Assembly: GCA_943369755.1 (NCBI GenBank)
Contig: CALROG020000039.1
Span: forward strand, 1 to 37,831
Direction: 5' to 3'
DNA length: 37,831 nucleotides
DNA from: CALROG01 sp943369755
GTDB lineage: Bacteria > Pseudomonadota > Gammaproteobacteria > Burkholderiales > Burkholderiaceae_C
Shown here: positions 25,272 through 31,289 of the stretch, in pieces
Position numbering within the stretch: the stretch's first letter is position 1
Layout of the letters: every line of letters begins with the position of its first letter
Position numbers and translations under genes: made by a program
The notes under the pieces: generated by a model
The model's input: only the letters and a program-made list of their open reading frames with translations
Databases searched by the model: none
What the model was told of the DNA's origin: nothing

Positions 25272-25442
25272 ATGGGCAACAAAATCGTTACCGAAGCCGA
25301 CCGCAAGGCCACCCCCACCCCGAAGCCGCTGGAGGGCTACAGCCTGCGCCGCAACGGTGGCGGCCAGAAGATCAGCCTGGAACGTGGCAAGGCCACCCGC
25401 AGCAAAAAGAACGCTGGCAAGCGCCCCCACAAGGGTGGTTGA
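25272..25442 (+). CDS. Small basic protein, 56 residues
   Basis: I do not recognise it. The ATG at 25272 has CGGAG at 25261-25265 at normal spacing, and the frame runs 56 codons to TGA. The product is strongly basic and probably disordered: start MGNKIVTEADRKATPTPKP, a middle EGYSLRRNGGGQKISLERG and a Lys/Arg-rich tail (TRSKKNAGKRPHKGG). There is no hydrophobic segment. Such composition suggests RNA, ribosome or nucleoid association, but that is a guess. It stands alone between the CoA-transferase-family gene and trhO, with a 71-base gap on either side. Good ribosome-binding site and GC-rich third positions support it as a real gene. Confidence 0.7.
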   Translation: MGNKIVTEADRKATPTPKPLEGYSLRRNGGGQKISLERGKATRSKKNAGKRPHKGG

Positions 25443-25513
25443 TTCGAACGGCAAGCCCCGTTCCCCGCGGTTGTCATAGAAAAATCACGCACCTGCCGTG
25501 AAGGCTCTTCCCG

Positions 25514-26353
25514 ATGACCGCATCCCCCAATTTCCCGCTTCAGCACAGCGCGTTTTACAAATTTGTCCGGCTTGAACAGCCCGACGAAGTGGTTGAGCGC
25601 CTGCGTGCGCTGACCAGCCGCCCCGGTGCGGGCGTGATGGGTAGCATTCTGGTGGCCGCCGAGGGCATCAACGGCATGCTGGCCGGCGCGCCCGACGCGG
25701 TGTATGCCATGGAGCTGGCACTGCAAACCGACCCGCGCTTTGCCGGTGCCTTCGGCGACATGGTGTTCAAGCGCAGCGAGTGCCAGACCGTGCCGTTCCG
25801 GCGCATGAAGGTGCACCGCAAGCCCGAAATCGTGCCACTGGGCATTGCCGGGGTCGACGCCACCCGCCAAACCGGCATCAACGTCAGCCCGCAGGCCTGG
25901 CGCGAGCTGATACAGCAAGACGACGTGGTGCTGCTGGACAACCGCAACAGCTTTGAGTTCCGGCTGGGCCGCTTCAACAACGCCATCGACCCGCAGGTCA
26001 CCAACTTTCGTGACTTCCCCGAGTACGTCTTGGCCCATCTTGACGAATGGAAGCACCAGGGCAAGCGCGTGGCCATGTACTGCACCGGCGGCATCCGCTG
26101 CGAGAAAACCAGCGCCTGGATGCTCGATCTGGGCATGCCGGTGTACCAGCTTGAAGGCGGCATCCTCAACTACTTCAAGGAAATGCCTGACGCCGCACGC
26201 GACTGGCAGGGCGAATGTTTTGTGTTTGACAACCGCGTCGCACTGGACACCCACCTGAAAGAAACCGCCACCACGCTGGACGACGTCTACCTTGGCGAGC
26301 CCGACGGCCAGTGGCGCCTGGAGCGCGCCCGCCGCCTGGGCACAGAAGACTAG
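25514..26353 (+). CDS. trhO: tRNA uridine 34 hydroxylase TrhO (rhodanese-domain protein)
   Basis: Oxygen-dependent hydroxylation of U34 in certain tRNAs to 5-hydroxyuridine, by homology to E. coli TrhO/YceA. The 279-residue protein has the N-terminal domain (ALTSRPGAGVMGSILVAAEGIN region, about 1-100) and a rhodanese domain (about 120-220) with active-site Cys190 in YCTGGIRCEKTSAW. RSECQTVPFRRMKVHRKPEIV just before the rhodanese domain is characteristic. It lacks the C-terminal zinc-finger-like extension of the longer E. coli protein. The pseudouridine synthase gene begins 3 bases after its stop, making a two-gene RNA-modification unit. Confidence 0.9.
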   Translation: MTASPNFPLQHSAFYKFVRLEQPDEVVERLRALTSRPGAGVMGSILVAAEGINGMLAGAPDAVYAMELALQTDPRFAGAFGDMVFKRSECQTVPFRRMKVHRKPEIVPLGIAGVDATRQTGINVSPQAWRELIQQDDVVLLDNRNSFEFRLGRFNNAIDPQVTNFRDFPEYVLAHLDEWKHQGKRVAMYCTGGIRCEKTSAWMLDLGMPVYQLEGGILNYFKEMPDAARDWQGECFVFDNRVALDTHLKETATTLDDVYLGEPDGQWRLERARRLGTED

Positions 26354-26356
26354 GCC

Positions 26357-27262
26357 ATGCTGCCCATGCGCGATGGTGTGGGCCCCAGTTGCGTGGGCCT
26401 GCCCGCTGGCCCCTGGCCCACCGTGCTGGACTTCTTCGCCACTCGTTTCCCCGCCATCGCGCCGGATGAATGGGCCCGGCGCATGCGAGGGGGCGAAGTG
26501 GTCAACGAGACCGGCCAGGCCTTGCTGCCCGAGCAAGCCTACACAGCGCACACCCGCGTGTATTACTACCGCAGCCTGCCCGCGGAGCCCGTCAATCCGG
26601 CTCAGGAGGCGGTGCTGTTTGAAGACGAGTGGCTGGTGGTGGCCGACAAGCCGCACTTTCTGCCGGTCACGCCCAGCGGCAAGTACCTGCAGGAAACACT
26701 GCTCATCCGGTTGCGGCGCAAGCTGGGGCTGGACGCGCTGGCCCCGCTGCACCGCATAGACCGCGAAACCGCCGGGCTGGTGGTGTTTGTCAAGCAACCG
26801 GCCACCCGGGCCCGCTATGACGCCTTGTTCGCCCGCAACGCAATCCACAAGGCCTACCAGGCCATCGCGCCTGCGGCGATGGGCTTGCAGTTCCCGATCA
26901 CGCGGCGCAGCAGGCTGGTGGAAGCGGCGCATTTTATGCAGATGCATGAACAAGCTGACGCGCTGGAGCCAAATTCAGAGACCACGGTTGAGCTGCTGGA
27001 AACCCAGGGAGCCATGGCGCGCTACCGGCTGTACCCGCGCACCGGCAAGCGCCACCAGTTACGGGTGCACATGGCCGCGCTGGGCCTGCCCATCGTGGGT
27101 GACCGCATCTACCCCACCCTGCAACCCGAAGGCACAGACGACCGGGCCAACCCGCTGCGCCTGCTGGCCGAACACATTGCCTTTACCGACCCGCTAACCG
27201 GCCAGCCGCGTCTGTTTGCCAGCCAGCAGGCGCTGAGCTTCCCCGTGTTTGCTACAAAATAG
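26357..27262 (+). CDS. RluA-family pseudouridine synthase
   Basis: Isomerises uridine to pseudouridine in rRNA or tRNA. The 301-residue protein has an N-terminal region with an S4-like remnant (about 20-70) and a catalytic domain with Asp135 in PLHRIDRETAGLVVFVK, then YPRTGKRHQLRVHMAALGLPIVGD, both diagnostic of the RluA/RluC family. The RNA target cannot be told from sequence. The last codons and the TAG stop (GCT ACA AAA TAG) are supplied by a copy of the dispersed palindromic element, so the natural C-terminus may have been altered. It is probably co-transcribed with trhO. Confidence 0.9.
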   Translation: MLPMRDGVGPSCVGLPAGPWPTVLDFFATRFPAIAPDEWARRMRGGEVVNETGQALLPEQAYTAHTRVYYYRSLPAEPVNPAQEAVLFEDEWLVVADKPHFLPVTPSGKYLQETLLIRLRRKLGLDALAPLHRIDRETAGLVVFVKQPATRARYDALFARNAIHKAYQAIAPAAMGLQFPITRRSRLVEAAHFMQMHEQADALEPNSETTVELLETQGAMARYRLYPRTGKRHQLRVHMAALGLPIVGDRIYPTLQPEGTDDRANPLRLLAEHIAFTDPLTGQPRLFASQQALSFPVFATK

Positions 27263-27300
27263 ATAGTGGCTCCCGCATACTGCATGCGGGCTACAGCCCG
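27251..27300 (+). repeat. Dispersed palindromic element, copy D (best palindrome)
   Basis: GCTACA at 27251, TAGTGGCT ending at 27271, CCCGCAT-ACTGC-ATGCGGG (27272-27290, perfect 7-bp stem, 5-base loop) and ACAGCCCG to 27300. It starts inside the pseudouridine synthase gene, supplies its TAG stop at 27260-27262 and extends into the intergenic space. The hairpin has no T-run behind it, so it is not a typical terminator. Confidence 0.85.
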
Positions 27301-27321
27301 ATTTGTTCATCTGTCACGGGT

Positions 27322-27327
27322 TTGACA
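27322..27327 (+). promoter_or_regulatory. Putative -35 box of the TetR gene
   Basis: A consensus TTGACA precedes the palindromic operator. The -10 region at normal spacing (near 27345) has no good match and falls inside the operator, so repression by occlusion would be expected if transcription starts here. Confidence 0.4.
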
Positions 27328-27342
27328 GCCGGCCCTGGCAAC

Positions 27343-27358
27343 TAGACCGACTGGTCTA
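27343..27358. promoter_or_regulatory. Putative operator of the TetR regulator
   Basis: Perfect palindrome TAGACC-GACT-GGTCTA, ending 12 bases before the TetR start codon. The core TAGACC/GGTCTA resembles operators reported for the LmrA/YxaF branch of TetR regulators, to which the adjacent gene appears to belong. Autorepression is the natural inference. Confidence 0.75.
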
Positions 27359-27370
27359 TAGAATCGGGGC

Positions 27371-27976
27371 ATGACTTCCGAAGCCCCACCCCCCGGCACG
27401 CGCGACCGCCTTGTCGCGGCGATGCTGGACGCGTTGAGCACCCGTGGTTACCACGGCGTTGGCCTCGCGGAATTGCTGGCCACGGCCGGTGCGCCCAAGG
27501 GCGTGCTGTACCACCACTTCCCCGGCGGCAAGGCCGAGCTGGCAATTGCCGCTGTCTCCAGCGTGGCCGACCAGTTGGGTGCCTCGCTGGACAAGATACT
27601 TGCCCGCACCGGTGGCGACCCGGCCGATGCACTGTCGGCCTGGATGGCTGCTGCGCAGAAGGTGCTGGAGAAAAGCGGCTTTGTGCGGGGCTGCCCGATG
27701 GCCACGGTGGCGCTGGAAACCACCCCGCAAGACGAGGCGTTGCGCAACGCCCTGGCCGCCAGCTTCAACGCCTTTCGCAACCGGCTGGCAGCGGTATTGA
27801 GCCAAGCAGGCATTGCCGACCCCAAGGCCACCAGCCTGGCGGCACTGATTGTCTCGGCCTACGAGGGCGCGCTGCTGCAAGCCCGGGTGGCCGGCAATGT
27901 GCAGCCGATGCAAGACACCGCTGCCGCGCTGATTGACCTGGTCCGACAAAACCTTCCCCCCACCCAAACCCCATGA
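27371..27976 (+). CDS. TetR/AcrR family regulator, LmrA/YxaF-like
   Basis: Transcriptional repressor of 201 residues. The N-terminal helix-turn-helix (about 10-58) includes GVGLAELLATAGAPKGVLYHHFPGGK, in which GVLYHHFPGGK is typical of the LmrA/YxaF branch; the all-helical C-terminal half is the ligand-binding and dimer domain and has a Cys in RGCPMATVALE. A perfect TAGACC/GGTCTA palindrome stands just upstream. The stop overlaps the start of the alpha/beta hydrolase gene (ATGA), so the pair is translated together and the hydrolase substrate may be related to the inducer. Confidence 0.92.
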   Translation: MTSEAPPPGTRDRLVAAMLDALSTRGYHGVGLAELLATAGAPKGVLYHHFPGGKAELAIAAVSSVADQLGASLDKILARTGGDPADALSAWMAAAQKVLEKSGFVRGCPMATVALETTPQDEALRNALAASFNAFRNRLAAVLSQAGIADPKATSLAALIVSAYEGALLQARVAGNVQPMQDTAAALIDLVRQNLPPTQTP

Positions 27977-28866
27977 CGCCACTGACCCCCACAGCCCAAC
28001 AACTCACGCTGACCACCCGCGACGGCTTTGCACTCACCGCCCTGCGCTACCCGGCTCAGGGCACCCCGCGCGGCCAGCTCATCATGGCTGGCGCTACCGG
28101 GGTGCCGCAGATGTTCTACAAGGCCTTTGCTGAATATGCAGCAACACAGGGCTACACCACGCTCACGCTGGACTACCGGGGCATCGGCCTGTCGAAGCCC
28201 CGCACATTGCGCGGCTTTCGCATGGCCTACCTCGACTGGGCCCATCAGGATCTGGCCGCCGCCGTGGACCTGATGGCCAGCGACAGCCTGCCCCTTTTCA
28301 TGGTGGGCCACTCGTTTGGCGGCCATGCCTTTGGCCTGCTGCCCAACCACCACCGGGTGGCGCGCTTCTACACCTTCGCCACCGGCGCGGGCTGGGCCGG
28401 CTGGATGGCACCCGGCGAGCGCTTCAAAGTCGACCTGATGTGGCGCGTCATCGGCCCGCTGCTGACCCGCTGGAAGGGCTACCTGGCCTGGAGCAAGCTC
28501 GGCATGGGCGAAGACTTGCCGCTGGGCGTGTTCCGCGACTGGAAGCACTGGTGCCAGTACCCGCGCTACTTCTTTGACGACCCGGCCATGCCCCATGTGG
28601 CTGAACGTTTTGGCCGCGTCACCACCCCGATCATCGCGGCCAACGCGCTGGACGACCTGTGGGCACCACCCGCCTCACGCGACGCCTTCATGGCTGGTTA
28701 CCGCGGCACCACGGTGCAGGCGATTGACATCGACCCGCGCCACAGCGGGCTGGGGGCCATCGGCCACATGGGCTATTTCCGCCGCCGGGCCGAGCCGCTG
28801 TGGCAGGCGGTGTTCACCTGGTTTGGCGAGCACAGCGCCAGCCCGTCAGCGAGCCAAGCTAGGTAG
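27973..28866 (+). CDS. Alpha/beta hydrolase (COG4757-like)
   Basis: Predicted serine hydrolase of 297 residues. Nucleophile elbow GHSFGG with Ser114; LTLDYRGIGLSKP upstream; likely acid residue in ALDDLWAPPASRD and a late histidine in RHSGLGAIGHMGYF. The oxyanion-hole strand IMAGATGVPQMFYKAFA replaces the usual HGxxG. There is no signal peptide, so it is cytoplasmic. The substrate (an ester or lactone) is unknown. It overlaps the TetR gene by 4 bases and is presumably its regulated partner. Confidence 0.87.
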   Translation: MTPLTPTAQQLTLTTRDGFALTALRYPAQGTPRGQLIMAGATGVPQMFYKAFAEYAATQGYTTLTLDYRGIGLSKPRTLRGFRMAYLDWAHQDLAAAVDLMASDSLPLFMVGHSFGGHAFGLLPNHHRVARFYTFATGAGWAGWMAPGERFKVDLMWRVIGPLLTRWKGYLAWSKLGMGEDLPLGVFRDWKHWCQYPRYFFDDPAMPHVAERFGRVTTPIIAANALDDLWAPPASRDAFMAGYRGTTVQAIDIDPRHSGLGAIGHMGYFRRRAEPLWQAVFTWFGEHSASPSASQAR

Positions 28867-28912
28867 AGCGCGTGCCGACCCGGCTGTGAAGACACGGGCA
28901 GTAAGATGCCTC

Positions 28913-29470
28913 ATGACTTTCAAACCGCTTTTTTTCTTCGCGCTGCTGGCTGTGGCGCTGACCGCCCCGGCCCAGCCAGTAACCGCCAAAAAGGATTTGG
29001 TGGCCCGCATCGTCAAGCTGCAGCAGCCCGCCATTGAGGCCATGGCCCGCAGCATGGCCGAACAGCCCGCCGCCACGCTGATGGAGCGCGCCGCTGCCGC
29101 ACTGCCGCAACGGGTGGCAGCCGACAAACGCGAGGCGGTGGCCCGCGATATCAAGGCCGACGCCAAAAAATATGTCGACGACGCGGTGCCGCTGGTGCGT
29201 GACCGCGCACTGCGTCTGGCACCGTCCACCCTCGGCGCGGTGCTTGAAGAAAAGTTCACCGAAGATGAATTGCGCCAATTGCTGGCGGCGCTGGAATCGC
29301 CCGCGCTTGCCAAGTTCCAGCAACTGGGCAACGATATGCAGCAAGTGCTGCTGGAAAAACTGCTGGCCGATACCCGCCCGACCATCGAGCCCAAGGTCAA
29401 GGCGCTGGAGCAAAGCATTGCACGGCGTTTGGGGGTTGTGGCAGCCCCGGCGGCCACCGACAAGCGATGA
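28913..29470 (+). CDS. DUF2059-like exported protein
   Basis: Exported protein of 185 residues with unknown role. The signal peptide is MTFKPLFFFALLAVALTAPAQP with a likely cleavage after APA. The mature part is almost wholly helical and charged; the C-terminal half (EEKFTEDELRQLLAALESPALAKFQQL) resembles DUF2059, in which a short helical hairpin carries a tilted FTEDELRQL motif. The longer ORF from 28574 overlaps the hydrolase and is not the true start. It converges on the EamA-family gene, with 19 bases between stops. Confidence 0.8.
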   Translation: MTFKPLFFFALLAVALTAPAQPVTAKKDLVARIVKLQQPAIEAMARSMAEQPAATLMERAAAALPQRVAADKREAVARDIKADAKKYVDDAVPLVRDRALRLAPSTLGAVLEEKFTEDELRQLLAALESPALAKFQQLGNDMQQVLLEKLLADTRPTIEPKVKALEQSIARRLGVVAAPAATDKR

Positions 29471-29489
29471 CCTGGCAAGTCAGTTCCAC

Positions 29490-30374
29490 TCACCTCGGAC
29501 GGGCCGGCGCTGCACCCGCCGCGACAAATACGCCAGCCATTACCAGAACGCAAGCCGCCAGCGTGGTCGCCGTCAGCGGCTCTTTCAACAGCCAAGCCGC
29601 ACCCAACGCCGTGAACAAAGGCACCAACGCCGCTGAAAGCGAAGCGCGCGCTGCACCCAGTCGGGCAATGGCAGCCATATAGGTGACCAGCCCAAGCAGC
29701 CCTGCCAGCACACCCTGGCCTGCGAGCTGTAGCGCGAGATCGGGCCACGGGGCCGAAAACAGGCGCGGCGCACCCAAAAGCAACAGCACCGGCAACAACA
29801 ACAGGCTTGACCAGCCATTCACCAGCGCCGCTCCCTGCCAGGGCGTCAACCCGCTAGCGCGAAACGCCAGTGTGTACACCGCCCAGAGCAGTCCAGCCAG
29901 CACCAGCAGCAAGTCGCCGCGCCAACTGGTTCCAGCCTGCCCCAGGCTGTGCAAGCCCAACACTGCCAGCCCCAGGGCCACCAGCGCCAGACCGCCAAAA
30001 CGCAACCGCCCAAAGCGTTCACCGGTCGCCACGCGTGAGCCCACCGCAGTGAACAGCGGCACACTGCCTGCCATAAAGATGCCAATGTGCGCGGCCGGCG
30101 CCCATTGCGCGCCCGCCAGCACCAGCAACCCGAACGGCAGGCCACCACCCAACACCATCAGCGCAAGGCGGATTCGCGACAGTCCGGCGGGCAAAAGTCC
30201 GCTTTTCCATAGCAACGGCAACAGCACCACCGTCGGCACGCCATAGCGCAGCGTGGCCAGCTCCAGCGGACCGAGCGTGGTGGTAACGCCGTGACGCGAC
30301 ATCACTTGCCAGCTGCTGCCGATCAGTGCGGCGGCAAGTGCGGCAAGCGTGCCAATGAAGATGTTTCGGGACAT
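29490..30374 (-). CDS. EamA-family transporter (DMT superfamily)
   Basis: Inner-membrane permease of 294 residues with ten predicted membrane segments in two EamA repeats. Landmarks: IGSSWQVMSRHGVTTTLGPLE in the first repeat, GDLLLVLAGLLWAVYTLAFR at the start of the second, and VPLFTALGAAWLLKEPLTATT near the end. The ATG at 30374 starts directly at the first membrane segment; the ORF open to 30548 adds a non-membrane stretch and overlaps the AraC gene. It lies 70 bases after the AraC stop in the same direction, so it is a likely target of that regulator. Substrate unknown; metabolite export is usual. Confidence 0.88.
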   Translation of the reverse strand: MSRNIFIGTLAALAAALIGSSWQVMSRHGVTTTLGPLELATLRYGVPTVVLLPLLWKSGLLPAGLSRIRLALMVLGGGLPFGLLVLAGAQWAPAAHIGIFMAGSVPLFTAVGSRVATGERFGRLRFGGLALVALGLAVLGLHSLGQAGTSWRGDLLLVLAGLLWAVYTLAFRASGLTPWQGAALVNGWSSLLLLPVLLLLGAPRLFSAPWPDLALQLAGQGVLAGLLGLVTYMAAIARLGAARASLSAALVPLFTALGAAWLLKEPLTATTLAACVLVMAGVFVAAGAAPARPR

Positions 30375-30444
30375 GGCGCCAGTGTGGCGACGCGCGCCAG
30401 ACCGGGCTATCAAATTCCTGCTCAGATTCAGCTGTTGACCCAGC

Positions 30445-31227
30445 TCAGGCGGCAAGTCCCCGGCGCACCTGTGCCGGTGTCGCGCCGATTTCGCTTCGAA
30501 ATGCAGCGCCCAGGTGGCTCTGGCTGCTGAACCCCAGATCGTGTGCAAGCGCAGCCAGGTCCCTCTCGCCGGCTTCCAGTCGCTGCAGGGCCTGCGCCAG
30601 TCGAAGGCGTTGGCGCCACGCGTGCAGGCTCAACCCCGTGTATCGGCGAAAGCTGCGCGCCAGGTGAAACGCCGAGCAGCATGCGGCGTCGGCAACGTCC
30701 TGCAGAGTCCAGCCCTCTGCATGTGGGTCGGCAACCCGCTGCGCCATGAACCAGCGTGCCCGTTGCACTGCCATCCACGATGGTCCCGCCCCACCGACCC
30801 CCGCAATCGCCGACGCCAGCGAGCCTTGCAGCACAGCAGTCGTGGAATCTTCTGGCGCATCACCCCGGGCCAACTTTCGCCAATGCCATCGCAAATGCCA
30901 CACCGCGCGTGGCGTCAACACTTGCGTGGCTGCCGCAAGCGGCAAGGTGCCTCCGGGCTGCGCGCTGACGACAATGCTGGTCCGCGCGGCCACACCAAAC
31001 GGCTTCATCTGGTAAGGCTGGCCGGTGGGCAAACTCAACAGGGTGATGCTGTCCAGCAGCACCAACGCGTCGCCCACACGAAACTCTGTCGTCCCGGCCA
31101 GGGGCAACACCAGGCGCGGCGTTGCCACCTCATACAGCGGGCTCCATTGCGGGCGCTGCGCCTGCTGCAACACCCTCTCCACCTTCAGTGTGACGGCATC
31201 TTGCAGCAGGGTTCGATGTTGCGGCAT
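30445..31227 (-). CDS. AraC family transcriptional regulator
   Basis: Regulator of 260 residues. The N-terminal half (about 1-130) is a cupin-like sensor; the C-terminal 100 residues hold two helix-turn-helix units, LQDVADAACCSAFHLARSFRRYTG and LAALAHDLGFSSQSHLGAAFRSEIG (in part), followed by the conserved TPAQVRRG ending (family form P-x-x-R). The ATG at 31227 is chosen; the upstream extension to 31323 runs through the palindromic element. No clear ribosome-binding site precedes it. It heads a two-gene unit with the EamA-family exporter. Confidence 0.9.
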   Translation of the reverse strand: MPQHRTLLQDAVTLKVERVLQQAQRPQWSPLYEVATPRLVLPLAGTTEFRVGDALVLLDSITLLSLPTGQPYQMKPFGVAARTSIVVSAQPGGTLPLAAATQVLTPRAVWHLRWHWRKLARGDAPEDSTTAVLQGSLASAIAGVGGAGPSWMAVQRARWFMAQRVADPHAEGWTLQDVADAACCSAFHLARSFRRYTGLSLHAWRQRLRLAQALQRLEAGERDLAALAHDLGFSSQSHLGAAFRSEIGATPAQVRRGLAA

Positions 31228-31239
31228 GCAGCTTGAATT

Positions 31240-31289
31240 GCTACAGTATTTATAGTGGCTAGCGCAATACCGGTGCGGGCTAGCGCGCC
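31240..31289 (+). repeat. Dispersed palindromic element, copy E, between araC-like gene and ygiQ
   Basis: GCTACA at 31240, TATAGTGGCT ending at 31260, middle AGCGCAATACCG and GTGCGGGCT at 31273-31281. The stem is reduced to about CGCA/TGCG. It starts 12 bases upstream of the AraC start and its CTA at 31280-31282 is the TAG stop of ygiQ on the minus strand. Confidence 0.75.

Noticed and set aside
27272..27290. Palindrome CCCGCAT/ATGCGGG as a simple terminator of the RluA-family gene
   Set aside because: No T-run follows, and the same sequence recurs at other sites including inside genes.
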